A DNA stretch of 64,000 nt from DASQMT01 sp963839615. Its GTDB lineage: Bacteria > Actinomycetota > Thermoleophilia > Solirubrobacterales > Solirubrobacteraceae. Under the pieces are notes generated by a model. That model saw only the letters and a program-made list of their open reading frames with translations, was not told the origin of the DNA and searched no databases. A program made the position numbers and the translations under genes. Of this stretch, positions 17,197 to 26,246 are shown one piece after another (within the stretch, counting starts at the first letter, position 1; the number at the start of each line of letters is the position of its first letter). The DNA lies in the NCBI GenBank assembly GCA_963839615.1, contig CAWIVY010000002.1, positions 1 to 64,000 of the forward strand, given 5' to 3'.

Positions 17197-18291
17197 ATGC
17201 CCGTCCTCGTCGTCAAGCTCGGCTCCTCCGTGGTGGCCCAGGACTCGGGCGAGCTGCGGCTGTCCGTGGTCGCGCGCGTCTGCGAGGAGGTCGCGAGCCT
17301 GCACCGCTCCGGCGTCGACGTCGTCGTCGTGACCTCCGGGGCGATCGCGCGCGGCCTGCACCTGCTCGAGCGGCGCGTCCGCCGGAACGAGATCGCCGAG
17401 CTGCAGGCGGCGAGCGCGGTCGGCCAGGGGCGGCTGTACCGCACCTACGACGACCTGCTGACCGAGCAGGGGCTCCAGACGGCGCAGGTCCTGCTCACGT
17501 TCTTCGACATGAGCGCGCGCACCCACTACCTCAACGCGCGGCGCACGCTGCAGACGCTGCTCGGCTGGCGCGTGGTGCCCGTGATCAACGAGAACGACAC
17601 GACCACCACCGACGAGATCTCCTTCGGCGACAACGACTTCCTGGCCGCGCAGGTCGCGGTGCTCGTCGGCGCCCAGCTGCTGGTGCTGCTGACCGACACG
17701 GACGGGCTCTACACGGCCAATCCGCGCAAGGACCCGGGCGCGGTGCTCGTCGAGGAGGTCGCCGACCACGGGGTGCTCGACGAGCTCGAGATCGGGCATG
17801 AGCTCTCCCCGCTCGGGTCCGGCGGGATGCGCTCGAAGGTCGTGGCGGCCGAGATGGCCACATCCGCCGGCATCCCGGCGGTGATCGCGAGCGGCCTGGT
17901 GCCGGGCGTGATCGCGAGCGCCTGGGCGGGCGACCGAGTGGGGACGCGGTTCGCGCCCCAGGCGGTGCGCCACTCGAGCTTCAAGCTGTGGCTCAAGTAC
18001 GCGAAGCCCGCGCACGGCACGGTCACGGTCGACGCGGGTGCCGCGCGGGCGCTGCGCGAGGGTGGGACGAGCCTGCTGCCCGTCGGGATCGTCGACGTCG
18101 CGGGCGAGTTCGACGCCGGCGCCGCGGTCGAGGTGCGCGAGGCCGGCGCGGTCTCGATCGGCAAGGGGATCTGCAACTACTCCGCCGACGAGCTGCGTAG
18201 CGTGATGGGGATGCAGAGCGCTCAGGTGCGGGAGCGGCTGCCGCGGGCGACCGACGAGGCCGTGCACCGCGACTACTTCGTCCTGGCGTAA
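17197..18291 (+). CDS. proB: Glutamate 5-kinase
   Basis: 364 residues. The amino-acid-kinase domain has VVKLGSSVV at the N-terminus, VTSGAIARG, NENDTTTTDEISFGDND and LLTDTDGLYTANPR. A C-terminal PUA domain (about 280-360) is present. It phosphorylates glutamate in the first step of proline synthesis and is normally feedback-inhibited by proline. proA follows after 26 nt. Confidence 0.97.
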   Translation: MPVLVVKLGSSVVAQDSGELRLSVVARVCEEVASLHRSGVDVVVVTSGAIARGLHLLERRVRRNEIAELQAASAVGQGRLYRTYDDLLTEQGLQTAQVLLTFFDMSARTHYLNARRTLQTLLGWRVVPVINENDTTTTDEISFGDNDFLAAQVAVLVGAQLLVLLTDTDGLYTANPRKDPGAVLVEEVADHGVLDELEIGHELSPLGSGGMRSKVVAAEMATSAGIPAVIASGLVPGVIASAWAGDRVGTRFAPQAVRHSSFKLWLKYAKPAHGTVTVDAGAARALREGGTSLLPVGIVDVAGEFDAGAAVEVREAGAVSIGKGICNYSADELRSVMGMQSAQVRERLPRATDEAVHRDYFVLA

Positions 18292-18305
18292 GGGCTGCGC
18301 TCGCC

Positions 18306-18311
18306 TATCCT
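18306..18311 (+). promoter_or_regulatory. Putative -10 element of proA (TATCCT)
   Basis: Ends 6 nt before the proA ATG at 18318, a spacing expected for a leaderless transcript. No ribosome-binding site is seen. Confidence 0.4.
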
Positions 18312-18317
18312 TGGCCG

Positions 18318-19583
18318 ATGGCCGTAGCGACCCAGTCAGTCACCGACCTCTGCCGCGCCGCGAAGGCCGCTGCGCGCGAGCTGGCCGCGCTGGACTCGGC
18401 GACCAAGGACCGCGCGCTGCTCGCCGTGGCCGAGGCGCTCGAAGCGCGCACCCCGGAGATCCTCGAGGCCAATGCGCGCGACCTCGAAGCCGGTCGCGAG
18501 TCCGGCCTCTCCGCCGCGCTGATGGACCGCTTGGCGCTCGACGCCGGCCGGATCGCCACGATCGCGCGCGGCGTGCGCGACATCGTCGCCCTGCCCGACC
18601 CCGTCGGCGAGGTGATCGGCGGCTCGCGCTTCGCCAACGGCCTCGCGATGCGCAAGGTGCGCGTGCCGCTCGGCGTCGTCGCCGTCGTCTACGAGGCGCG
18701 CCCGAACGTGACGATCGACGCCGCCGCGCTGTGCCTGAAGTCGGGCAACGCGATCCTGCTGCGCGGGTCGTCCTCCGCCGCGCACTCCAACGCCGTCCTG
18801 GCCGGCGTGGCGCGCGAGGCTGCCGAGGCCAACGGGCTGCCGGCCGGCGCGCTGGCCCTGGTGGCGGGCGGCGGGCGCGAGGAGCTGGCCGAGCTGGCCG
18901 GCCAGGAGGGCCTCGTCGACCTGATCATCCCGCGCGGCGGCGAGGGCCTGAAGAAGGCGCTCGCGGCGGTCGCGAAGGTGCCCGTGATCTACGCCGCCTC
19001 GGGCAATTGCCATGTCTACGTCGACGCGAGCGCGGATCTCGACGACGCGCTCCGGATCATCGTCAACGCGAAGACCCAGCGACCGGGCGTGTGCAATGCA
19101 GCCGAGACGCTGCTCGTGCACGCCGACGTGGCCGGCCTGTTCCTGCCCGCCGCGCTGGCCGCGCTGCACGAGGCGGGCGTGGAGCTGCGCGGCGACGAGC
19201 GCACCCGCGTCGCTGCCGGCAGCGTGCCGGTCGCCGAGGCGACGGACGAGGACTACGCGCAGGAGTTCCTCGCCCTCGTGCTCGCCGTCAGGGTCGTCGA
19301 CTCCGCCGCGGACGCGATCGAGCACGTCAACGAGTTCGGCTCGGGCCACTCGGAGGCGATCGTGACCTCCTCGACCGCCGCGGCGCGGGCGTTCCAGCTC
19401 GGCGTCGACGCCGCCTGCGTGTACGTGAACGCTTCGACGCGGTTCACCGACGGCGGCGAGTTCGGCATGGGCGCCGAGATCGGCAACTCGACCCAGAAGC
19501 TGCACGCGCGCGGGCCGATCGGCCTGCGCGAGCTGTGCACGTTCAAGTACCTGGTCGAGGGCACGGGCCAGGTCCGGCCCTAG
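18318..19583 (+). CDS. proA: Glutamate-5-semialdehyde dehydrogenase
   Basis: 421 residues. It reduces gamma-glutamyl phosphate with NADPH in the second step of proline synthesis. It has the aldehyde-dehydrogenase fold with VVYEARPNVTIDAAALCLKSGNA. The catalytic cysteine is in NAKTQRPGVCNAAET, and the C-terminal GAEIGNSTQKLHARGP is typical of the family. nadD begins 7 nt after the stop. Confidence 0.96.
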   Translation: MAVATQSVTDLCRAAKAAARELAALDSATKDRALLAVAEALEARTPEILEANARDLEAGRESGLSAALMDRLALDAGRIATIARGVRDIVALPDPVGEVIGGSRFANGLAMRKVRVPLGVVAVVYEARPNVTIDAAALCLKSGNAILLRGSSSAAHSNAVLAGVAREAAEANGLPAGALALVAGGGREELAELAGQEGLVDLIIPRGGEGLKKALAAVAKVPVIYAASGNCHVYVDASADLDDALRIIVNAKTQRPGVCNAAETLLVHADVAGLFLPAALAALHEAGVELRGDERTRVAAGSVPVAEATDEDYAQEFLALVLAVRVVDSAADAIEHVNEFGSGHSEAIVTSSTAAARAFQLGVDAACVYVNASTRFTDGGEFGMGAEIGNSTQKLHARGPIGLRELCTFKYLVEGTGQVRP

Positions 19584-19590
19584 GCACCGG

Positions 19591-20199
19591 GTGGCGCTGG
19601 TCGGCCTGCTCGGCGGGACCTTCAACCCGCCACATCTCGGCCATCTCGTATGCGCGCAGGAGGCGCTGCTGCAGCTCGGGCTCGATCGCGTGCTGCTCGT
19701 GCCGCTCGGAGTCGCGCCGCACAAGGTCGTCGACGCCGATCCGGGTGTGGCGCACCGCGTCGCGATGTGCGAGGCCGCCGTCGCCGGCGACGAGCGCCTG
19801 GGAGTCTCGCGAGCCGACGCCGAGCGCGACGGCCCGTCCTACACCGTCGACCTGCTGCGGGGCCTGGGCGGCGAGCACGAGCTGACGTTCATCGTCGGCG
19901 GCGACATGGCGTACTCGCTGCCCACCTGGCGCGATCCGGAGGGCGTGCTCTCGCTCACGCGGATCGCGGTGGCCGAGCGCGAGGGAGTGCGCCGCGCCGA
20001 CATCTCCGCGCGGCTCGCGGGCCTGGCGGGGGCGTCCGACCGGGTCTGCTTCTTCGACATGCCGCGGATCGACATCTCGAGCTCGCTGATCCGCGCCCGG
20101 GCAGCCGCCGGGCAGCCGCTGCGGTATCTCGTGCCCGACGCGGTGGCGGCCTACATCGAGCGCGAGGGGCTCTACCGGCCCGGCCCCTCCTATCCTTGA
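19591..20199 (+). CDS. nadD: Nicotinate-nucleotide adenylyltransferase
   Basis: 202 residues, GTG start. It makes deamido-NAD from nicotinate mononucleotide and ATP. The nucleotidyltransferase motif GGTFNPPHLGH is near residue 8, IVGGDMAYSLPTWRDP lies in the middle and the ISSSLIRAR motif near the C-terminus. Family length is normal. Confidence 0.96.
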   Translation: MALVGLLGGTFNPPHLGHLVCAQEALLQLGLDRVLLVPLGVAPHKVVDADPGVAHRVAMCEAAVAGDERLGVSRADAERDGPSYTVDLLRGLGGEHELTFIVGGDMAYSLPTWRDPEGVLSLTRIAVAEREGVRRADISARLAGLAGASDRVCFFDMPRIDISSSLIRARAAAGQPLRYLVPDAVAAYIEREGLYRPGPSYP

Positions 20200-20209
20200 G
20201 GGACTCCGC

Positions 20210-20596
20210 ATGACAGAGCCCACATCACTCACGCAGAAGCTGGACACGAACGACCCCGCAGCGCTGGCACGCGTGATCACCGACTTCGCGGCCGACAAGA
20301 AGGCGATCGACATCGCCGAGCTCGACCTCCGGGGAGTGCTGGGCTACACCGACTTCTTCGTCATCTGCTCGGGCAACACCGACCGCCAGGCCAAGGCGAT
20401 CCACGACGGCATCCACCTCGGGCTCAAGAAGGACCACGGGCTGCTGCCGCGCCGGGTCGAGGGCCTCGGAGAGGCGCGCTGGATCCTGATGGACTACCTC
20501 GACGTGATCGTCCACGTCTTCACGCCCGAGGCGCGCGAGTTCTACCGCCTCGAGCAGCTCTGGGGCGAGGCGCCCCGACGCGCCGCGGGGGAGTAG
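20210..20596 (+). CDS. rsfS: Ribosomal silencing factor RsfS
   Basis: 128 residues. It binds L14 and blocks subunit joining under starvation. The DUF143 hallmarks are all present: DIAELDLRGVLGYTDFFVICSG, the GLGEARWILMDYLDVIVHVF strand pair and the REFYRLEQLW end. It is conserved next to nadD. A GAGGGA segment about 7 nt before the ATG may be a ribosome-binding site. A strong terminator follows. Confidence 0.95.
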   Translation: MTEPTSLTQKLDTNDPAALARVITDFAADKKAIDIAELDLRGVLGYTDFFVICSGNTDRQAKAIHDGIHLGLKKDHGLLPRRVEGLGEARWILMDYLDVIVHVFTPEAREFYRLEQLWGEAPRRAAGE

Positions 20597-20602
20597 AACG
20601 GC

Positions 20603-20630
20603 GAAGAGCCGCTCATGTGAGCGGCTCTTC
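20603..20630. terminator. Bidirectional terminator between rsfS and tRNA-Ala
   Basis: Perfect 13-bp inverted repeat (20603-20615 and 20618-20630) separated by two bases. It lies 7 nt after the rsfS stop and 6 nt beyond the 3' end of the opposite-strand tRNA gene. A TCTTC tail on one strand and GAAGA on the other suit termination from both sides. Confidence 0.8.
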
Positions 20631-20635
20631 GGAGG

Positions 20636-20708
20636 TGGAGCTAGTCGGGCTCGAACCGACGACCTTCTGGCTGCCAGCCAGACGCTCTCCCAGCTGAGCT
20701 ATAGCCCC
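20636..20708 (-). tRNA. tRNA-Ala (anticodon GGC)
   Basis: Full cloverleaf on the minus strand. The acceptor is GGGGCTA/TAGCTCC with the alanine identity pair G3:U70. The D arm is GCTC/GAGC, the anticodon stem TCTGG/CCAGA with loop CTGGCAG (anticodon GGC, reads GCC/GCU), and the T arm GTCGG/CCGAC around TTCGAGC. The discriminator is A73. The 3' CCA is not encoded (ACC is followed by T). A possible -10, TACACT, lies about 20 nt upstream on the minus strand. Confidence 0.97.
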
Positions 20709-20763
20709 GAGTCCGTATGCGCGGCCAAGTGTACTAAGAGTCACCGGCGTTCCGGGGCGGCGC

Positions 20764-20769
20764 TAACCT
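20764..20769 (+). promoter_or_regulatory. Putative -10 element of leuS (TAACCT)
   Basis: Ends 10 nt before the leuS ATG, in the gap divergent from the tRNA gene. It fits the TANNNT pattern; no -35 box or Shine-Dalgarno is obvious. Confidence 0.35.
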
Positions 20770-20779
20770 CCCCGCTCGC

Positions 20780-23233
20780 ATGTCCGAGCATCGCTACGAC
20801 CCGCGCGCGATCGAGCCGAAGTGGCAGGAGATCTGGGCGCGCGAGAAGACGTGGGAGGTGTCGAACGAGGACGTGGCCGGCGAGTCCAAGTCCTACGTGC
20901 TCGAGATGCTGCCCTACCCGTCGGGCGAGCCGCACATGGGGCACCTGAAGAACTACGCGGTCGGGGACGCGGTCGCGCACTTCCACCGCCGCACGGGGCG
21001 AAAGGTGCTGCACCCGATCGGTTACGACGCGTTCGGCCTGCCGGCCGAGAACCATGCGATCAAGACCGGCGAGCACCCGCGCGACGCGACCGCGAAGTCG
21101 ATCGCCCAGTTCCAGCGCGAGTTCCGCGAGTGGGGCGTCTCGTTCGACTGGTCGCGCGAGCTCGCGACGAGCGACCCGCGCTACTACCGCTGGACCCAGT
21201 GGCTGTTCCTGCGCTTCCTCGAGCGCGGGCTCGCCTACCGCAAGGAGGCTGCGGTCAACTGGTGCCCGAAGGACGCGACGGTGCTGGCCAACGAGCAGGT
21301 GATCGACGGCCGCTGCGAGCGCTGCGGCACGCCGGTCGAGGCCCGCCAGCTCGAGCAGTGGTTCTTCCGCATCACCGACTACGCCGACCGGCTGCTCGAC
21401 GACTTGGCGACCGTCGACTGGCCCGAGCACGTCGTCGCGATGCAGCGCAACTGGATCGGGCGCTCCCAGGGCGCCGAGGTCACGTTCACCTGCGAAGAGC
21501 TCGGCATCGACTACCCCGTCTTCACGACCCGTCCCGACACGCTGTTCGGCGCGACCTTCTTCGTGATGGCGCCCGAGCACCCGGACCTGCACCGCCTGAC
21601 GGCCGGGACCGAGCACGAGCAGCCGGTGCGCGACTACGTCAACAAGGTCCTCAGCGAGGACCGCACGGAGCGCGGCGCGGCCGATCGCCAGAAGACGGGC
21701 GTGCCGCTCGGGCGCACCGTCGTCAATCCCGTCAACGGCGAGCACATCCCGATGTGGGTGTCGGACTACGTGCTGATGGAGTACGGCACCGGCGCGATCA
21801 TGGCGGTGCCGGGACACGATCCGCGCGATCACGCGTTCGCGACGCGGTTCGGCCTCGAGATCCGGCGCGTGATCGACGGCGACGCGGAGCTCCCCTACAC
21901 GGGCGACGGCCCGCTCGTCAACTCGGACCCGCGCTTCGACGGGATGCAGAACCGCGAGGCGCTCGAGGCGATCGTCGACTGGCTCGAGGGCGAGGGCCGC
22001 GGCCACCGCTCGACGAACTACCGCCTGCGCGACTGGCTGCTCTCGCGCCAGCGCTACTGGGGCTGCCCGATCCCGGTCGTGCACTGCGAGGACTGCGGCC
22101 TGGTGCCCGTGCCCGACGACCAGCTGCCGGTGCTCCTGCCCGACGTCACCGACTACAAACCGAAGGGCAAGTCGCCGCTCGCCACCGCCGAGGACTGGGT
22201 CAACACCACCTGCCCCAAGTGCGGCAAGCCCGCGCTGCGGGAGACGGACACGATGGACACGTTCGTCGACTCCTCGTGGTACTTCCTGCGCTACTGCGAC
22301 GCGGGCAACGACGAGGCGCCCTGGGACCGCGAGGTGCTCGCGCGCTGGGCGCCGGCCGACCAGTACATCGGCGGCGTCGAGCACGCGATCCTGCACCTGA
22401 TGTACGCGCGCTTCTTCGTCAAGGCGCTCGCCGACATGGGCCACCTGGACCACCAGGAGCCGTTCAAGGCGCTCTTCACACAGGGGATGATCACGCGCGA
22501 CGGCGCGAAGATGTCGAAGTCGAAGGGCAACGTGATCAGCCCGACGCCGTACGTCGAGCGCTACGGCGCCGACACCGCGCGCTGCTACATCCTCTTCATC
22601 GGGCCGCCGGACCAGGACGCCGACTGGTCGGACTCCGGCGTCGAAGGCGTGCACCGGTTCCTCGGCCGGCTCTGGCGGCTGGCGGCCGAGGTGGCGGAGC
22701 AGGGCGAGCCGGCCGCGGTCGACCCCAGCGCCAACGGCGCCGCCGGCGACGACCTCGAGCTGCTGCGCAAGGCCCACTGGGCGATCGACAAGGTGACCGC
22801 CGACATGAGCGGGCGCTTCTCGTTCAACACCGCGATCGCGGCGGTGATGGAGCTCGTCAACGAGTGCTACGCGCGCCGCGCCAGGGCCGGCGAGGCGAGC
22901 CTGCGCTTCGCTATCGCGACCGCCGCCTCGCTGATCTTCCCGTTCGCCCCGCACACGGGCGCCGACGTGTACGAGCTGATCACCGGGAAGCGCGTCTGGG
23001 AGGAGCCGTGGCCGGCCGCCGACCCGGCGCTGCTCGAGCGCGACGAGGTCGAGATCGCGCTGCAGATCAACGGCAAGCTGCGCGATCGCATGGCTGCGTC
23101 CGCGAGCGCCGATCGCGAGCAGCTCGAGACGCTCGCCCGTGCTCGCCCGCGCGTGCAGGCGCACATCGACGGCAAGGACGTGGTCAAGGTGATCGTCGTG
23201 CCGTCGAAGCTCGTGAACTTCGTCGTGCGCTGA
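20780..23233 (+). CDS. leuS: Leucine--tRNA ligase
   Basis: 817 residues, full-length bacterial type. The HIGH motif is HMGH (YPSGEPHMGHLKNY), and a zinc-type insertion has two CxxC pairs. The editing domain contains TTRPDTLFGATF and GTGAIMAVPGHDPRDHAFA. The KMSKS loop is AKMSKSKGN, and a C-terminal anticodon domain closes the protein. It edits mischarged residues as well as charging tRNA-Leu. Confidence 0.97.
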   Translation: MSEHRYDPRAIEPKWQEIWAREKTWEVSNEDVAGESKSYVLEMLPYPSGEPHMGHLKNYAVGDAVAHFHRRTGRKVLHPIGYDAFGLPAENHAIKTGEHPRDATAKSIAQFQREFREWGVSFDWSRELATSDPRYYRWTQWLFLRFLERGLAYRKEAAVNWCPKDATVLANEQVIDGRCERCGTPVEARQLEQWFFRITDYADRLLDDLATVDWPEHVVAMQRNWIGRSQGAEVTFTCEELGIDYPVFTTRPDTLFGATFFVMAPEHPDLHRLTAGTEHEQPVRDYVNKVLSEDRTERGAADRQKTGVPLGRTVVNPVNGEHIPMWVSDYVLMEYGTGAIMAVPGHDPRDHAFATRFGLEIRRVIDGDAELPYTGDGPLVNSDPRFDGMQNREALEAIVDWLEGEGRGHRSTNYRLRDWLLSRQRYWGCPIPVVHCEDCGLVPVPDDQLPVLLPDVTDYKPKGKSPLATAEDWVNTTCPKCGKPALRETDTMDTFVDSSWYFLRYCDAGNDEAPWDREVLARWAPADQYIGGVEHAILHLMYARFFVKALADMGHLDHQEPFKALFTQGMITRDGAKMSKSKGNVISPTPYVERYGADTARCYILFIGPPDQDADWSDSGVEGVHRFLGRLWRLAAEVAEQGEPAAVDPSANGAAGDDLELLRKAHWAIDKVTADMSGRFSFNTAIAAVMELVNECYARRARAGEASLRFAIATAASLIFPFAPHTGADVYELITGKRVWEEPWPAADPALLERDEVEIALQINGKLRDRMAASASADREQLETLARARPRVQAHIDGKDVVKVIVVPSKLVNFVVR

Positions 23234-23284
23234 TCCGGCACCGGATCGTCGCAATCGGCGGCTGATCCGTGACGCGCCGGCGCC

Positions 23285-23290
23285 TAGCGT
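23285..23290 (+). promoter_or_regulatory. Putative -10 element of comEA (TAGCGT)
   Basis: Ends 6 nt before the comEA ATG in the 63-nt gap after leuS. The spacing implies a leaderless or nearly leaderless comEA-comEC-holA transcript. Confidence 0.35.
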
Positions 23291-23296
23291 CGGCGC

Positions 23297-23890
23297 ATGG
23301 CCGACCTGACGACCCGGCAGCTCGCCCTCTGCGTCGCCGGCGCGGTGCTGATGGTCGTCCTCGGCCTCAGCCAGCTGCGGCGGGGCGGCGGGGACCCGGT
23401 GGCCGCCTCATCGGAGCCAGCGAAGATCGCGGTCGATGAGAGCGGTGGCCGCGGCCGCCTCGTGATCCACGTCGCGGGCGCCGTCCGGCGGCCCGGCGTC
23501 TACAGGCTCGCGAACGGCGCCCGCGTCGACGACGCGGTTGCGCGCGCGGGCGGGGCGACGCGGCGGGCGGAGCTCGGCGGGCTCAACCTGGCGGCGAAGC
23601 TCGAGGACGGCCGTCAGGTGCTCGTGCCCGAGCGGGCGCGGCAGGCGGGCGGCGGAACCGCCACGGCCGCGGCCACGGCGCCCGAGCCGGCTCCCGGCCA
23701 GCCGCTCAACATCAACACCGCGACGCTCGAGCAGCTCGACACGCTGAGCGGCATCGGCCCGCTGACCGCGCAGAAGATCCTCGACTTCCGCGAGGAGCGC
23801 GGCGGCTTCGGCTCGATCGAGGAGCTCGGCGAGATCCCCGGGATCGGGGATGTGCGGCTCGCGTCGCTGCGCGAGGAGCTGACCCTTTGA
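23297..23890 (+). CDS. comEA: ComEA-type DNA-uptake receptor
   Basis: 197 residues. An N-terminal membrane anchor (about 7-23) is followed by a SLBB-like domain (VIHVAGAVRRPGVYRLANGARV) and a Thr/Ala/Pro linker. The C-terminal helix-hairpin-helix pair has LNINTATLEQLDTLSGIGP and IPGIGDVRLASLR. It binds incoming double-stranded DNA at the cell surface and passes it to the ComEC channel. Its stop overlaps the comEC start (TTGA). Confidence 0.94.
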   Translation: MADLTTRQLALCVAGAVLMVVLGLSQLRRGGGDPVAASSEPAKIAVDESGGRGRLVIHVAGAVRRPGVYRLANGARVDDAVARAGGATRRAELGGLNLAAKLEDGRQVLVPERARQAGGGTATAAATAPEPAPGQPLNINTATLEQLDTLSGIGPLTAQKILDFREERGGFGSIEELGEIPGIGDVRLASLREELTL

Positions 23891-26214
23891 GGCGGGCGGT
23901 GGCCTGGCTGGAGGTTGTCCGCCGCCATCCGCGCCATGTCGCGCTGTACGCCTTCGTCGCCGGCCTGCTGCTCGGGCCGGTCGCGCCGCCGCTCGCCCTC
24001 GTGGCGGCGGCCCTGGCAGCGGCGCTCGCCGGGCGCTTACCACTCGCGCTCGCCGCCGCCGTCGCGGTGCTCGCCGGCGCGGCGCTGGCCCAGGCGCGCG
24101 TCGCCGCGCTCGGCCCGGGCCGGCTGCCGGCGCTCGCCGGGGACCGGATCGACGCCCGGGCGATCCTGCTCGAGCCCGTGCGGACGTGGCGCAGCGGTAC
24201 CGCGGTCGCGCGCGTGCGGCTGCTCGACGGCGGTCCCGGGCTGGCGGGGGAGATCGCGGTCGCGCGGGCCGAGCACACGCGCGCCCCGCGCGGCGCGCGG
24301 GTCGGCAGCGAGCTGCGGCTGCAGGGGACGGTCGCGCCGCTCGCCGAGTTCGAGGACTACCAGCGCCGGCGCGGCGCCCATGCCGCGATCGAGGTCGGCT
24401 CGTGGACCGCCACCGGCCGCGCACGCGGCGGGCTCGCCGGTGCGCTCGACGCGATCCGCGAGCGCGCGGCGCGCGGGCTCGGCGCCGGGCTCCGCGCGCC
24501 GGAGGCGGCGCTGCTGCGTGGCATGGTGCTCGGCCAGGACGAGGCGATCGGAGCGGCGACGAAGGAGGAGTTCCAGCGATCGGGCCTCGCGCACCTGCTC
24601 GCGGTCAGCGGCCAGAACGTGCTCCTGCTCTGCACGCTCGTGCTGGCCCTCGGTGCCGTCGCGGGACTGCCGCTGCGTGCCCGGCTCGCGGCGGCGATCG
24701 TGCTCGTCGCCGTCTACGTGCCGCTGGCGGGCGGCGGCCCGTCGATCCAGCGTGCCGGCGTGATGGGGATCGCGGGACTGGTCGCCGCGCTGGCCGGGCG
24801 CCCGGCCTCGCGCTGGTACGCGCTCGGGCTCGCGGCCGCCGTCACACTCGCGCTGAATCCGCTCGCGGTCGCCGAGCCGGGCTGGCAGCTCTCGTTCGCG
24901 GCCGTGGCGGGGCTGCTGGCGCTCGCGCCGGGGCTGCGCGGCGCGCTGACCCGCCGGCGCGTCCCCGGTTCCGTGGCCGAGGTCGCGGCGATCACGGTCG
25001 CAGCGACCGCTGCCACCGCGCCGTTGCTGGCGCTGCACTTCGAGCAGGTCTCGCTCGCGTCGCTGCCGGCGAACCTGCTCGCGGCCGCGGTCGTCGCGCC
25101 GGTCATGTGGCTCGGGATGGTCGCGATCGCGCTCGCGCAGCTCTCGCCCGGGCTCGCGGCACCGCTGAACCTGTTCTGCGCGCCGCTGCTCGGATATCTC
25201 GAGTGGGTCGCGCACGCGGCCGCTGCCGCGCCGCTCGCCGCCGTTCCGGTGCGCCTCGGCGGCCCCCTCGGGCTTGCCGGCGCGTACGCCGCGCTCGCCG
25301 TGGGGGCACTTGCAGCGATCGGCGTTGGCCGCCGCCTGGCACGCCGGGCGGACTGGGTCCGGCGACCGCGCCGCGTCTCGATCGCCGCGGCCGCGGTCGC
25401 GCTCGCGGTGGCCGTGCTGGGCGTCGCCGTAGCGCAGCCGGGCAAGGCCACGCCGCGCGCGCCGGGCGAGCTCGTCGTCTCGTTCCTCGACGTCGGGCAG
25501 GGGGACGCGACGCTGCTGCAGCGCGGCGCGGCGTCCGTGCTCGTCGACACCGGGCCGCCGGGAGGGCCGATCCTGCGCCGGCTCGACGAGGCGGGCGTGG
25601 AGCGGCTCGACCTGCTCGTCCTCACGCACGCCGAGAGCGACCACGAGGGGATGGCGCTGCCCGTCATCGCCGCCCACCGCCCGCGGCTGGTGCTCGACGG
25701 CGGCGCGGGCTGGCCGACGGCGGTCCAGCGCGGGCTGCCCGCCGCGCTCGCTCGCGCCGGTGGCCGGGCGGTCACGGCGCGCGCCGGCCAGGTCCTACGG
25801 GTGGGCTCGTTGCGGCTGCGCGTGCTGTGGCCGCCGCCGCCCGCGCCCGGCCGGCGGCCCTCGGGCAACCCGAACGACCGCGCGGTCGTCGCGCACGTGC
25901 GCGACGGGCCGTTCGACCTGCTGCTGCCCGCGGACGCCGAGTCGAACGTCACCGCCGGGCTCGACCTGCCGCGCGTCGAGGCGCTCAAGGTCGCCCACCA
26001 CGGCAGCGACGACGCCGGCCTGCCCGCGATGCTGGAACGCACGGCGCCGCTCGTCGCCGCGATCGAGGTCGGTGCCGACAACACCTACGGCCATCCGACC
26101 CAGGCGACGCTCGGCGCGCTGCGCGCGGTCCCGCAGGTCGTCCGCACGGACCGCGACGGGACGGTGCGCCTGCACGTGCTCGACGGCAGGATGAGCCTCG
26201 AGCGCGGCGCCTGA
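23887..26214 (+). CDS. comEC: ComEC/Rec2 DNA-uptake channel
   Basis: 775 residues, TTG start overlapping the comEA stop. A multi-helix N-terminal region and a central Competence domain (HLLAVSGQNVLLL, SIQRAGVMG) are followed by a C-terminal metallo-beta-lactamase-like domain. That domain has SFLDVGQGDATLL, the metal motif THAESDHEG and LKVAHHGSDDA, and likely degrades the non-transferred strand. This is the complete modular form. Together with comEA it implies a capacity for DNA uptake, perhaps aided by the pilus genes at 40-54 kb. Confidence 0.95.
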   Translation: MRRAVAWLEVVRRHPRHVALYAFVAGLLLGPVAPPLALVAAALAAALAGRLPLALAAAVAVLAGAALAQARVAALGPGRLPALAGDRIDARAILLEPVRTWRSGTAVARVRLLDGGPGLAGEIAVARAEHTRAPRGARVGSELRLQGTVAPLAEFEDYQRRRGAHAAIEVGSWTATGRARGGLAGALDAIRERAARGLGAGLRAPEAALLRGMVLGQDEAIGAATKEEFQRSGLAHLLAVSGQNVLLLCTLVLALGAVAGLPLRARLAAAIVLVAVYVPLAGGGPSIQRAGVMGIAGLVAALAGRPASRWYALGLAAAVTLALNPLAVAEPGWQLSFAAVAGLLALAPGLRGALTRRRVPGSVAEVAAITVAATAATAPLLALHFEQVSLASLPANLLAAAVVAPVMWLGMVAIALAQLSPGLAAPLNLFCAPLLGYLEWVAHAAAAAPLAAVPVRLGGPLGLAGAYAALAVGALAAIGVGRRLARRADWVRRPRRVSIAAAAVALAVAVLGVAVAQPGKATPRAPGELVVSFLDVGQGDATLLQRGAASVLVDTGPPGGPILRRLDEAGVERLDLLVLTHAESDHEGMALPVIAAHRPRLVLDGGAGWPTAVQRGLPAALARAGGRAVTARAGQVLRVGSLRLRVLWPPPPAPGRRPSGNPNDRAVVAHVRDGPFDLLLPADAESNVTAGLDLPRVEALKVAHHGSDDAGLPAMLERTAPLVAAIEVGADNTYGHPTQATLGALRAVPQVVRTDRDGTVRLHVLDGRMSLERGA

Positions 26215-26232
26215 GGTGGCCGCCGCGGCGTC

Positions 26233-26238
26233 TAGACT
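26233..26238 (+). promoter_or_regulatory. Putative -10 element of holA (TAGACT)
   Basis: Ends 8 nt before the holA GTG. It is the same hexamer as before valS and before the dehydratase at 32575. Confidence 0.4.
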
Positions 26239-26246
26239 CGGCCGCC